Source of the DNA: Tubulanus polymorphus
Taxonomy: Eukaryota; Nemertea; Palaeonemertea; Tubulaniformes; Tubulanidae
DNA: 64,000 nucleotides
Direction of reading: 5' to 3'
Assembly (NCBI RefSeq): GCF_964204645.1
Contig: NC_134028.1
Location: 20,062,153 to 20,126,152, forward strand
Shown: positions 46,700 to 60,600 of the stretch, one piece after another
How positions within the stretch are numbered: the first letter of the stretch is position 1
Layout of the letters: each line of letters begins with the position of its first letter
Made by a program: the position numbers and the translations under genes
Notes under the pieces: generated by a model
What the model was told of the DNA's origin: nothing
What the model saw: the letters and a program-made list of their open reading frames with translations, nothing else
Database searches by the model: none

Positions 46700-49495
46700 T
46701 TGGGCTTCGCAAAATATGTTTCTTTGAAATATGTTTCTTTATTCTTTGAAATTGGTCATTTAGAAATAAATGAAATTTCAGATTTGTTATCATTATCTTT
46801 TTTGGTAACAATTTGAGATCAATTGTAGCGAGAACAATAAAAGTTTAATTTACCAAAGCAATTTTAGATTTAAAGAGAAAATTCCATAAACTGCACTACT
46901 CCTTATTGAAATTTAGAATAAAATATCCCCGCTGATTAAAAGGCAAAAATCTGTAATACATGAAAAAGTTAAAACGATTTTCTTTTCGTTCGACTGAAAA
47001 AAAAAATTGATAGGACTCCTTGAAGATATTCTTGAAAATTAACCTTTGAAGATATAGATTTTTACCATTCGTCAAATTGAAATCTATATGTAATTTGATG
47101 ATCTTGAATATTTTCTTCTTTGCACAACAGGATAATTCCATTTTTCTACAAAGATTTAATCGTTGAAATGAATATATATATATTGCATTCAAACGTCGTG
47201 CAAGATTTAATTTGATTTCGTTGAGTCAGTAAACTAACTGTAGGAGTGCAAATAGGGAAATAAACTGAATGAAAAAAGTAAGATAAGTGTTCAAAAGAAA
47301 CTATGCAGAACTTCAATAAGAAAATTACGGACTGTGAAAAGATCTCCATAGATATAAATATTATTGACCAACAACTGTAGAGATCTGAACACGAGTGTGT
47401 TCTGTGCCTATGTTGACTTCAAAATTAAAGCATTGATTCCATTTGTTTTCGAATAATTCAGCAGAGGAAATAAATTGACGAAGAAAACGTAGCAGTGTGG
47501 CCCCTACAAAAAATATTTGCCCTTCACGGGGAGTCCGACGATTGGTGTCACTATCATCCGAGTATCGAGTGGAAAAAAGCTTTGTGACATAAGATTGCAC
47601 TAGCACGGCGGACAAGTGATAAAGATTACCTTCTTGCCCTGGTGAGAATATACTTGTCCCGGGCAATCGGACAAGTGCTTAGATCGGACCCTGAAGTCGC
47701 TGGAGACAAAATTCGAGCAAGTTTTTCCGAATATTAACTTAATATTCAGTGAAATCTGTAACATACACTGAGTGAGAAAGGGAATCGTATATCTATTCGA
47801 TGCCTCGTTTGATAAATGTCGGGCACGGAAGCCTAAAAATCAACTAACTTTCATTGAAAATGAACTGATTTTCACTACAAATGACCCAATGTTTTTATGC
47901 GCCATCTGTTAGTGCCAGTGTCCCATTATTCTTTAGTGATCAGGGGCTTATCAATCACGTCGAATAGCCCAAACTGTTCAGGTGTGGAGAGAGGGGATGG
48001 CATTTTTATGTTCTCTTTATGTCCATGGACTATCTGGCCTGGTAAAAAGTTGCTTGGTCATTGTTAATTGCGCTTACGGTGCAGGAGGGAGTCACGAACG
48101 CTTAAAAACTCACAATCAATGATAAACAGCATTCCGGGGAATGTATTCTTATCATAATCGGTGCGGAGCAGAATACAAATGGGAATAGTGTATATTTATG
48201 AAATCTATTTTGTATCTTATGGTGATATTTAGGGGTTAAGACCCCCTAATCAGTGGTATACTCCTGACCTAAAGGATGTATCGAACAAATCCTTACAGTG
48301 ATGAATTGAAACTCTGCCCCGGATCGAAACCCTGCCATGGTGGGCACATCCAACCTGTCAATATGTGATGGTGCGCACTAGACGCGGTACAAACAGCTAT
48401 TAGTTTGTATGAAAAGTACCCCGTGTAGACGGTTGAAGCGTTTTCACACTAGATGAAAAACATATTCATTCAATTCCCTGTGTACTTAGTCGGATGTCTC
48501 AATTCAATTCTAGTTTTTCACTTATCATAATTGTTAGATTGGTTTTCAATGTATAAACTATTCACGGAGATGTCTGTAGGTTGTTACGTATATTCTTAAT
48601 ATACATTTTATTTAATTACAGTTAAAAAACCTCGAATAAAATCTCGTAGAATCCCTAGAAACTAGATGTCATAAGGCGTTATGTTGTTTATTTCATTGCT
48701 AGGGCTCTGTGTGATAACTGTGGTCAGTTTTTAACCTAAAAGACTTCATGAATCAAAGCTATTGGAGATATTACTAATTAAATCCTCAAGATGTTTATCA
48801 GATTTTAACACTAAACTAATGCAACAACGGTCCACGTAGTCTTGACACATGAATCGCATAATACGCGAGTGCCTATAATGGGTGATATGAAATTCTACCC
48901 AAATATCAGAGATGTCTAATGGGTTATATTTATATGCTATTTTTCAACTTCGATAGGCTCCTTCTAGTTAGTTACCTAATCGTTGGTGGTAAGCTTTTTA
49001 CAATCGGATGGGCTTATACCAACGTTATGGATGACAAGGGTCAAAACACGTTTGAAAAAAGTAACACTTCCAAAATATACTTTCTATTGAGTTCAGTCCA
49101 CAATTAATGGCTTAAATCATAAACTAACACAGGTACCTTTTGAAATACTCCAATATTATGTATGTTTCGAGCGATTAATCAACATTATTTCGAGAAATTA
49201 ATTAATTTCTCCACAAATTTCGCCATTGGCCGCCATTTCTCTGTATTGCATACATGTGGCATGATAGACTAGGTGACCTACAAGGATTTATATAAAACTT
49301 TCAAACGCTACGACAATTTTTATTTTTGTTAGTTTTCCAACTTATATTTCAAATCTTCGTGTTTTCCATAATAGATAATGAAAAAATAAATTCTGGTTGA
49401 AAAAATTTGAATTTGTGTTCATTTCTTAATTTTTTCAATTTCGTCGTTTCATTTCGTTAGTTTGTGTTATTGTGCTGGCCTCAGTACACAGGTGC
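46700..49495. other. Gene-free interval
   Basis: No frame on either strand shows a family motif, and I recognise no RNA gene or long repeat here. The longest frames are 60-100 codons and AT-driven. Confidence 0.5.
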
Positions 49496-49519
49496 CAGCA
49501 CCCTCCATACGTTTTCAAA

Positions 49520-49584
49520 ATGGCCGCCGTCGAATCGTTTACTCTCACTTTACGGCCGATTTTCACATGGATTAAGATCGTCGG
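49520..49584 (+). CDS. Orphan first-exon candidate
   Basis: The ATG has a good context (caaaatggcc) and opens 21 codons (MAAVESFTLTLRPIFTWIKI) ending at a donor gtgagg. The 'LRPIF..IKIVG' pattern is reminiscent of the first membrane segment of gustatory-receptor-like proteins, which is only a weak resemblance. No further plus-strand exon is recognised downstream, where PKD1 copy B occupies the other strand. Confidence 0.25.
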
Positions 49585-49719
49585 GTGAGGTGTTATAGGT
49601 ATCAAACAAACTACGAATCTGTTGTGCGTTGATTACAACAAAAATTAGACGGATATCTTAAGAGACAATGAAATGCCGGGCAAATTACCCAAAAAAATTT
49701 CATTGAAAAATGACCTTCC

Positions 49720-49832
49720 CATTCCTGACTGTGGTTTGTGAAAACAGGGAGGTGGGAGTTCACTCCCACCTCCCTTGTGAAAATATCCGATCGTGAAACT
49801 AAACCACAGTCAGGTTACTGACTAGGCTCCTT
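49720..49832. repeat. Nested hairpin
   Basis: Outer arms cctgactgtggttt and aaaccacagtcagg enclose an inner hairpin gggaggtgggagt / actcccacctccc with a tiny loop. It is a short foldback element or an extruding inverted repeat. No gene. Confidence 0.75.
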
Positions 49833-49834
49833 CT

Positions 49835-50649
49835 TACTCGATATCGCTCAACCAGTTAGCCGGGGCGAACCTTGCCTTGTGTTTGTTGGACGATTACAAA
49901 TAAAAATACTCAATTGCTTTATATAAACCCTACTCGATAGAACAAAAAATTCGATGATATATTCTTTGAAAATGGTTAAATTATCTCATCATCCATGGTA
50001 AATTAAAATTCGACCTGGTATTCAATTGTGGATACATGAATCTTTATGAACTATTCATAAGAGGCAAAAACAATGATATAATTCAGTTGTTGTATCGTCG
50101 GACGAATATTGATCGATTTAGCCCGATTCTAACGTGGAAAATCAAATTCCAACATATTAAATTTCATGCATTTATTTCGAGAAGAAGCAAATTTTAAGAA
50201 TACATTGCAATGAAAAATTAGTCATTGAGAATTGTAGATTGCATAAATTATGAAAATATTTACACGACTCAAGAGCGATCAATAATCAAAACAGATTTTT
50301 AACGGATATGGACTTATACCGGTCCACTTAGAGCAAAAAAAACACTCAAGTTCAATGCAAATATAATGTTAATGGAAGGTAAAGTATGTTTTGTAAATGA
50401 TTCGGGCCTCTTACACTACTGTCCGTTGTAGTGACTGACTGAGTATAACGGTCGAGTCGGAGCCTTCTCAACGGATCCCTTCACACTACCATCCTGTAGC
50501 GAGTGACTGAGCCGAGGATCAGTCGAGTTATTGGATATATCAGGTCAACTTCACTTCATCGTTTTTGAGCAATGCAAATAGAATAATTATCAACATAATG
50601 TGCAGTAATTCAAACGAGACTTTAAGAAATGTCTTAAATCTTTCAGCGT
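49835..50649. other. 3' flank of PKD1 copy B
   Basis: Probably contains the PKD1 3'UTR (AATAAA on the minus strand at 50171-50176). A degenerate twofold repeat (gtagtgactgactgag / gtagcgagtgactgag) lies at 50410-50525. No other gene is seen. Confidence 0.45.
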
Positions 50650-53600
50650 TTAACTGATGATGATATTTCGTTTTTTAGATTTTTCCGACGACTTCTTCAT
50701 TTCCTCCAGTTCGGCCATTACGTCTTTGCTGTCGGCTTGTTTTTTAATGTAGTTCTCCAGCCTGTCGATGATCAAATCGACTCGGTTCGAAAGCTCACGG
50801 CACTTCTCATCCGCGCTGTCTTGGGCTCCTGTAAACCGAACACATCAAATCCACATATACCTCAGTGTAAGGAGGAAGATCAACGGATATTTGGATGTTG
50901 TTTGAGGTTGAAAAACAGCAGAAACTGTTTATCAAATTCAAAGGATGTTCTGAAAATACTATGCAAGGAATCTGTCAGGGAAATGTATAAACATTCAGTT
51001 CATGAGGATAAGTTGCGTTGAAAATTAGATTATAAACTGAAATTTGTAGAATTGGTCATTATACTACTTTTGGTATAAATAACGAGACGAGTAGTAACTA
51101 GTTAGCTTAACTAGTAATTAGTTCAAGAACTGTGAAACTAGTTTCGAATAAAGCCAATCTGCAAATGTACTGTAGAACTTAAATCCTGTCTTACAAACAC
51201 AAAATAACAAACCCAATTTCGCAAACAGCCGGGGAACGTGAAAAATTTGGGTTTATCGTTTGATTGTTATAGTTCAATTAATGTTGATGATATGCTATAA
51301 AGATTACCATATATCAAGCTAGCATTATGTAGATAAATGTATCCAAGAAATAAATAGATTAGTTTACCTTCCAAATATTCCAACCGGCATTCTGTGGGAT
51401 TCCCTTCTATTCTAGTCATACCGATGGCTTTTTTGAGTGACTGCATCATAAAATCAACAATTTCATACTCGTTCGCTTGTCCAGCTATGCAATCCATCGC
51501 GTACGTGTAGCCCTCCAAAATGATCGCAACCATGAAGTTAACCATCATGAAATTTACGATGATAACGAATGCCACGAACATTAGCGGAGCCATCACGGGA
51601 CTGACTGCCTGCATTCGTCGGAAATTGAATTTATCTAGAATGGAGGTATATAATAGATTGAAACGTTATACAACTTAAATAATTTGGGCGTGAGAATGGT
51701 CGATTCTGAAACCTCAAAATGGACCCCCCTCCCCGTCACTTAAGCGCAACGTACACGATGCGGTGAAACACAGAAACAGGAAGCACGTGTTTCCCGTGTT
51801 TCTCTGTTGTATTTCCCTTTTGTGTTTCAAGCCCAATACATACGACAAACGAAAACACGTTTGACCTCGGAAACATCTTTTCCCGAAACAATGTTTATCG
51901 TTTCTTGTAAACGCTAGTGATCGAGAGAAACGCCCAGAAACACGTTTCTATCACCTGTTTTCCCAGTGCTGCGTTCGTTGGGCTTTAATAGAGACCGAAT
52001 GGGTGACACCCAAATCCGTAACGTCCGGATGGAACCCTCTGAACCTATATCCCTATAGTAGAACATCATTCAGTGAGATCCTAGTAATAACACTTACTTA
52101 ACATCATGTTCAATAATGTCTCCATACTAGCTATGAACGTTGAATATTCTCTTAAACGGACCATGAACTTCAGGTGACACAAACTAACAAATCCGAAAAA
52201 CAGAACTAAGAACACGACCATAAATCGCATTAGTGGCCAGGACAACCACTTCATCATCAAGGCCAGGGCGCAAATTCTTTTGTTAAATCGCAGGAGTTTC
52301 AGCCCTTGAAGTGTCGATAGGAATACGATCATTGCGAGTAAATAAACCGACAACTGTAAATATAGACAGATCTCTTTTAACATTATACAAACAGATCACA
52401 ATCACAAACGTTACATAGTTTATCATTTCCTCATTTCGTTAGTTTTATTCTGTGAAAATTACCTCGTCGTACAAAACGACATAGTCAAGATTTATGAATT
52501 TGGTCCTGTCCACCATCATTTCAGCCATCGCGTACGCCCCGAAGAATCTCACTATTTGCATGAATATGGCCACAAATCCCATGAGTATCACCGCAAACTC
52601 GTAAACATCCCAAAATGACTGTAAAGACAACGAACTTGAACGTTTATTGACGCCTTAAAATAACGCATATATTGCCTTAAATATTGTCGACAACAAATAA
52701 TTCGTTATAAATTATACAATATCAATGATCAAGAAAGTTATTTCGGATTTTAATATATCGATTATTGAATTGAATTGACTGGCAACCAGTCTAACACCGA
52801 TTTATTGATGACTTAGTCCGCATCTTCAAAAAACTATTTATTGAAATTTATCAAAAATAAAATGAGAATCATGAAACATATCTAATCAGAAAGGAATTCC
52901 AAAATTCACAGTTTTAATTGTTATTTTGCAACGCCAATATTGATGACGTAGTACACATCGACTCAAAACAGAACGCCTTGTATAACGCAATCATATAAAC
53001 ATTATTGTAAAGGTTTTGACGGCGTCAAAAGCCAGATAACGAATAGTTAGATAGTGAGTTATTCGAAAAAAAAGAAATTCAGTCAAATCCGATGCAAAAA
53101 AATTACGTCTCCGTTCTAATCTTCATATGTTCACGCATTTTATACTTACATTAAAATATTGACGTCGACCGATTTTCCGCAGTCTCTTCGAAGCGCGCAC
53201 CGCGAAGTAGATCAGGAACCCGAGAAAAATGAATTGGAAAAAGAACATCACTGAGTTCGTCGGTGTCATTCCTTTCTCCAGGCGCATTACTGTCACTTTA
53301 TACTTTGTAAACGCCCCTGAATTGAGAGCACGATTCTGAATCAAACAATTGCATCAAGTGATATGGATTTTTTAATTGGGAATACAATTGGTTTTTTTCG
53401 ATATTTGTTCATCTCAACACGTTTTCAACGGGCTTCGTGATATGGTGGCTACTACGGGCTCATACACATAGACAAAATTCGATATCTTTCAAATATGAAA
53501 TAAAATATACTTATATAAAAATGCAATCAATGAATCTTGAATTTGATAGGAAAACAATATTGGAGTTTTTGTCGACAGATAACCTTGTTTTACAACTGTC

Positions 53601-54674
53601 TATAGTCAGGACTGTAATGTAGTCCATTGATCGGGCGCAGCCATATTGCATTAATAATCATAAGCTCCTCTTTATATTCACTATGTATGTGATTACCTCC
53701 ACTATTTAGGAATTCCACGAGGAGAAACGCCACACCATACAAGCGAACGTTGTTGTTGTAAAGCAAAAACTCGATGATGATACATCTTGTATTCTTATCC
53801 AACCAGTTTCCAGCTTTAATCGTTTTTAGAGTGCGCAGAGCTTGTTTCGGCTGCGTTCCCAAATTCACTACGTAACCGCCACCGGAGTACGTGGCAAATT
53901 TCCCAGACGTAGGCGAACCCTTGAGTTTCCAGGCCGACGAGTAACCGAACCCATAATCCGGTTTATCGTTTGGATCTAGAATATTGAAATCTCTACATGT
54001 AAATTCAAGAAAATATAAACAACGTCCAAATCTAAAATTGACGTCGAGAGAATTGATTTCATTCGAATCATTAATGCGGGCATTTTATACGGGGGGGGGG
54101 GTTACGGCATCTGCCATCATTTCTCGAAGGAGCGATGGAATTCACTTTCAGGCTGGAACTACGCACTATGCATACATTAATATCTTATTTGCATATTGAA
54201 TTAGATACTCATTTTCCAGATGGCGTGTATTCACCTGATTTATTAACGGGAATCCATCCAGCTTTGTAATTCCCTTCTTCTTGGCTAAACATACTATAGC
54301 TAGGCCGGCACACATCACCAAATAACCGATCTAATCTCGAGTTACATGCGACTAAAACGATATTTACTACTAAAATGAATGTATAAGTACGTAAAAAGTT
54401 TATTTGGAAACGAAATTAAAGCAACTGTTCTCGATTACCGATGAACATATGAGTTGTATCTTTTAGAACCAATAGCGATTTAGCCAAAACAGGAAAACTT
54501 ACCAGGTTTTGTTCGTAACTGACGTAGACGTGGAACGCAGACTCTCAACGCCTGTCGATCAACGATGTAATTCTTATATTTGTACCAATCATCACCCGGG
54601 AACATATCGTACCCGAACATTCCAGGCACCAGCGATTTTTCGGCGTAATCCCAAAACTGATCGAAATTCCTCAC
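50650..54674 (-). CDS. PKD1: PKD1 copy B: TOP domain, channel TMs and C-terminal coiled coil
   Basis: Exons 54503-54674, 54235-54330, 53697-53975, 53150-53316, 52463-52618, 52098-52353, 51368-51634 and 50650-50828. The TOP domain is clear: NFDQFWDYAEKSLVPGMF, VPRLRQLRTKP, YSGGGYVVNLGTQP, and NWLDKNTRCIIIEFLLYNN. Then come TM7 to TM11; the pore-like segment reads YSTFIASMETLLNMML, followed by the last TM (FVAFVIIVNFMMVNFMVAII). The last exon encodes 58 residues with heptad-like hydrophobics (VDLIIDRLENYIKKQ), a likely coiled coil as used by PKD1 to bind polycystin-2. The filter region lacks the acidic residues of polycystin-2, as usual for PKD1 proteins. Confidence 0.93.
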
Positions 54675-57600
54675 CTGCAGAAACAGGCAACGAAAGTGAC
54701 CGATGAAAACGTATCATAAGAAAATAAGAAATAAGATACCCCGAAATGCTGAGTATTTCATAATAGAGTATAGTATACTATAGTAGTTTACTTGTCCCCA
54801 TCAATATGTAGAAAATGAATACCTTAAAACAAAATAGGTTACAGACATTGAAGTGACAGGAGTCCGAGTAGAGCAATAAAGGTTGTATTTAAAAGGATGT
54901 TCAGGCACCTCGACATAAAAACGAACAAATAAAATAAAAGAAATGAAAAGGGATGAAACGATGAAAAATGCAAGATAAATTTATGTCATGCGGAAGTCTC
55001 TCTGAATGAAAATATATTTTAAAGTGTACATCAATCAAGTAGCTTACTACTTACGAGGGTGCTGATGGTTGGGGCGGATTTAATGAGTGCAGGTTGGCTT
55101 TGCCAAATTGGAGGAACTTTACAGAGGAACGGCTTATTGAAAATGCTAGTTTCGCTGGCCTAGATTCTGGGGTGGTTTCGAGCTCTGGTATTATATCTGT
55201 GATTAAATGAATTCCAATTAAATATATTTAAAATTTGTTGCGGAAGTTAGCTATTCACAAATCCGTATGCAAGTTTGATAAGTTCCAAGTTTATCATATC
55301 TTCGAATTTCGGAATCTGGATCTTTTTACAAAGAGGCATCTCATTAGTTTAAGGGTTTATTAGAGGGTATTAAAAACGATCCAATTGCTCACAACCATAA
55401 ATAAATTGCCCATGGGCAAAGTGTGGTTTACCTTGAAAGCTAGAGGTTGTTTGGAGTAAGGGCATTGCTTGAAAAATCTTTTTAATTCGTGACTTCAAAG
55501 ATCCACAGTTTATATTGTATTTTATCTTTCCTAAAGAATTATTTTGTAGTCAAATAAGACCAAAGATATACATTTGTTTGCGGTCCACGTCTAAAAGTTT
55601 GTAGGGTACAGGTAGGCACGGCAGGGAAACTATTTTATATTTTCAAAAAAATATGTTTAATATAATATGAAAAAATATTCAAATAAGGCCATCCCAAAAT
55701 AATTGTCTGTTTGCTGCAACACCGACTCAACTTTTCAGGATGAGTCGGTAGGTAGGTAGAATTTTTTTTTTGCAAAATTTTTGGGCAAAAAAAAAACAAA
55801 TTTTTCACCTTTGGGCTTTTTTACATGGAAACAATATCGCAAAAAATCATCTACGTTGCGCACAGGAAATTTGTCTAATAGCGTAGATTTCAAGAATTAT
55901 TCTAAAATTATAACTTCGTCCAGAGCGTCATCTCTGTCTTAAAAATGAAACGGTACATTGAATATGTGCGCGCTTTCACGTTACCAGCTATTCAGTCACT
56001 TTAGTCACTATTAGAATGAATGGCAGCTTATTGGAACACTGCCAGTTTCCTGGAAACTTAAACTAGGCCACATGTCAAGGCATGTTTTCACACCATGCAC
56101 ACTAGAATTCAAACATACGTAGCTCATAGTCGGTCGGCTGTTTTTATCAAAAATAAAATTTATTTCAATGAATCCTAGAAAAAAGTTTTCACTCGGTACC
56201 TCTGAAGTCAGGTTGGTCGGGTTACGGCAAACAGACCATTATTTTGGGATGGCCTAAAATTCATCACATATCAGAGGGTGGCTGAATATTGTGTCTTGGA
56301 AACCTCTTCCAATGTTGGCCACGGAAGCTAAAATATCGGTGGTACAGAAGAAATCGGCTATTAGATCGTTTTAAGTCCTGGAATTTACCACTACAATATT
56401 CAGACCTCGACAGACCTTTTAGTTTGCTGCTTAGTATTTTCAGGTCACAAGAAATTACAATTTATTACAAATTCTATCGAACAGAAAACACAGCGCTCAT
56501 CTTCTGCTATGATTATTCAGCCTATTTTCATATCAAACGTTCACGCGTTACAGCATCACCGTAGTGTACTGTACGAGCTTGTGTGTGTGTGGTGTAGCAC
56601 TCCGCGTGCATGTGGAGGCCTCGTGTAAGTGAATATTCGCTTACACCTCAATGTCAATCAAAACAATCACCGGGTATTAAAATGAAACAATACCTATGGC
56701 AGATGAGTGAAATAATTACATCCTCACCAGCAATGAGCATTTGAAATCGGCACGTATACGGCACCTAGTCAAATGAAACGTACACCATTCTATGGCTTTC
56801 CCATAATTTTAGTAGCGCCGGATATTCCCCGTATATCCAAAAAACAATCCCATTTGTTCGTAGAGACAACGCCCCCCCAATCGAGGTCATTGCAATTTTA
56901 TACGCGAGAGCTAAGAATTTTCCCGCCAAAAACAGTTTTTCGTAGAATTTTAACTCAGTTGACCATGTCATCGACGGAGGTTCGCCATGTCTTCAATCGC
57001 ATCGATTATACGTCTTTTAAGCCGAGAACCAATGAAACAAATGCTCACATAAAAAAACGTACCGCGATTTTACATGAATTGGCTCAATGCCAACATCATA
57101 TCGCTGACAAAGGTAAACCAAAAACTCACGGCGGATAAGGCATAAGTTCCAACGGTGTTGTTTCTGGTGTATCTATCGTTGTAGAAGATGTTCTCTATGT
57201 CTTTATAGAAATAGTGAGATCTCGTATCTCGATTTTCATAAGACAAAACCATCAGAATTCCAACATATATCGTGTAGAATATGATCTCCCAGATAATGTT
57301 CACCATTTCGATTTCCTTAAGCCTAAAAGAGATGAGAATTGACCATGTTAACACGACAAAGAACAAGGTTGCAGTTTTGCGGGTAGGATCGGGGAAAAGA
57401 ACTGAAATATTTATGTATGTCATTCCAACCATGAGTTAAACTTCGCTTACGGCTGAGGAACCACGTTTTAACTGGCTGCTTAGCGTTTAAACCAAACAAC
57501 AAATGAACTGTTACTACGATTCCGACTAAAAAGCATTTGGTCCTAAGTGTGAATACCATGTATCTCTGCCTTTGTCATCTTTATTGGAACATGGATTCTT

Positions 57601-60600
57601 GATTCCATGATTGGAATGGCCTACAGTCTATTCCCTCTTATTCCAGATAGCTTTTAGTTCCTCACCATGTATATATGTCTTCAGTTTATCGAGGCTGTCA
57701 TCTGACTTGATTTGTTTTGATTTATCTCTATTGCCTAAATTGTATTCATTCGTACGTACCTCTTATCCCTGGCAGCTTTAAGTTCTTCCTCGTCCGGCGG
57801 CAGTGGTATGGCTTTATATCGAGCGATTTTTTCTTTAATATCAGGCGAGTTGCAGTAAGGATCGTGCAACCACTCCTCGTTGTCCTTGAGGCTGTTGTCG
57901 TACTCGCTCTCGTCCGGTTCCTCAAGGTCGGGTTTCTTGATGATCAGGGCGTAAAGAAGGGCCAAAAACAAAACCTGAAAAATGTCAAGGGAAGTGAAAT
58001 GACATGAAACGATCATTCATCTACTGAATGAAAAAACGAAAAAAAAGAGAAATATAATAATCTTTATTTATCTAAGCATAATAAATTACATACAATTAAT
58101 GTAAACATAATAATGGCAATCAATGCATAGAGATGTGATAACACTTCATCACAAAAGTAAAAAAAATGCAAAAAGTTCGAACCCACGTGAGAATATACTA
58201 TGGTGAATGTACTACGGTACCTTAATCGGTTGTTGAAGCATGATCGACTGGATGAGAGAAACTCCAAATGATGCAATCCACTCCTTAGAGCCTGATAACC
58301 CGAGGTCTTTGGAGAACATGTTCGCGAAATAGAAGCTCACTGCCACGGCAATAAATGCAAGCGTATGGCCGACAATCACACACCACCACGGCAAAACCAC
58401 TTTCTTCTTTTTCTTTTTCTGGTCGTCTTTTTTCGGTGATTCTGGTATTTTCCCGTAGCCCGATGCGTCCGTGTAGCTGATTTTCTGACTGGTTTGGGAG
58501 TCGTTCCAAGGTCGTCGCGATGGTGTCGCGGATTTTCTTTCGCCTGAACCGTAAATAAGTACAAATGATTAGTTAGATAAGTAGCTAAATTCCAGTCAAA
58601 ACGGGCTTGATTTAGGCATTTACGTGCCTGTATCTAGATACTCTTTTTCGTTTTGCAACTCTATTTCCATCGCCTCCGAAGCCTGGTCCGACTTCATTTC
58701 GCTGTATTTCGAGTCGCACACGCGTTTTTTGCGACAACATTTGCCACAGGCGTTCGGTGGCCAGGGACCGGACATCCTGAACAGCAGCACGATAAACACA
58801 TTCACCGGTACGATTATCAACGACGCCAGGATAGAAACGACCAGTTGCTCGAGCGTAAACTTGATCGGCCCGATGACAATTTGCGTGACGTTTTGCCGCA
58901 TCGCCATGGCCTTGTAGAAGGTCAAACTGGCCATCATCGACACGTAGACGAGGGTTAAACAACACGTCAATCTCTGAACGCGGGTGAAGTTGCTTTTCGG
59001 AGGTCTTTTAAAAACCGATAACCAAATATGCCCGTCGGAGAGGTCTTTGCGAGTTTTCGACCAGAATAGATAGTTGAAGGCTTTCATCTCGATGTCTCCC
59101 GCAAGGGGAATTATTCTGTCGATCTGAAAAAACGCATCGACATATCTCAAGTAGACGATTGGTTCATTAATGCTAGTGGTCCATTAAGGCCTACTAGTTT
59201 TTAACGTTATTACGTAGGTAGTAAATAATTAATTAAAAACGTTTATATTAACCATAACTTGCAAGGTCTGGCCCATTGCTAATTCCACTGCTCACGTTTC
59301 AAAAAGCAATCTACGTATATTTCGGATCATTTATTGCTTATCAGTGCTTATTTGATGAGAACTGTTGCAGCTAAGAACATGTTTTGGTTATACATGTATC
59401 AGTTTTTACAATGCTTAGGCAAAACAACACATAAGGTCCCAGTGGAGAAGAAGGAATTGGAATGACACTCACCAAACCGTCTTCTTGTTCTACGGCCAAC
59501 CATTTGTCACAAATGAACAGATATCTATCCAGAGTTTGAATATCGGTTACTTGCATCTGGTTGAAAAACCAAGACGGATTCTTGCCACCATTATCGTGCC
59601 AAATACTGAATGATACATTTCAAAATTAACTTTCTATCATTGAGATTAAATTAAGAGAAACTAAATAAGACAGTATGGTATCGAAGATTTACACTTGACA
59701 GTAAGAAATACGTATTAGTTCTCCTAATTCAGATGTTGATAGAATATCATTTAGAAATGTTTTAATGTATTAGTCAACGTATTACCGTAAATGCGCTAAG
59801 TTTCCCAGCGGTTTCGGCACTACCATAATGAACGAATTAACATCGCCTTTTTGAAGAACCTTCCTTTTCTCATCCATTAAAACTCTGGGACCCGTATCAC
59901 CATCTTCACCGGTCAATACAAACGATACTTGAGCTGTCGTACCTGAAAATATAAACACATGAGGACACGCAGGAAACACGTACGTAAGTCAGGTGATAGA
60001 TCTAAGGAACTTTCAAAGGGAATACGAGATGGATTTCGTTCACAATACCGGCTTCTTTCGCTTCTCCTGTAGTTACGAGTATTTCATAAATGTATTTATC
60101 TCGGGGATCGTTATCCGGCAGCGGCGTGGAACCAGCCTATCGAAAAATAGGTATAATGATGTTAATACTATCCATTGATAATTCGTTAAAAAGCATTTTT
60201 ACACAACATCATCTACAAATGTAAAACTATGCGTCAGTAACACAGTGAAGGGTTAGATACGACCATCAAGGCCATGTTGTCTCAAATACTCAAATAACAT
60301 TTTTAGAGATTTTGACAGACATTTTTAGGGTTTTGACTGTGCAACTATCGGTCCAGAACATATCTTGTTATTGTAAATTTCTGAAACCTTACCCTTACGA
60401 GATATTTTCTGTCGGCTTTAACAGCCCAGATCAGTAGAATTAAGTATAAACATAGTAGAGACACCATCGTACCGAACACCACTGGATTGTCGTTAGGATT
60501 GAGAAATCCGCCGCTAAAATCTATTTTCGGTAGAGGAATCGTAAAAGACGACCCGAACGTCGTCAAATGTGTGCATTTACACTGCGTGCTATCACTAGTA

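Noticed and set aside
56773-57138. 121-codon plus-strand frame
   Set aside because: Its 3' part is antisense to the TM6 exon of PKD1 copy B and the rest has no recognisable feature.
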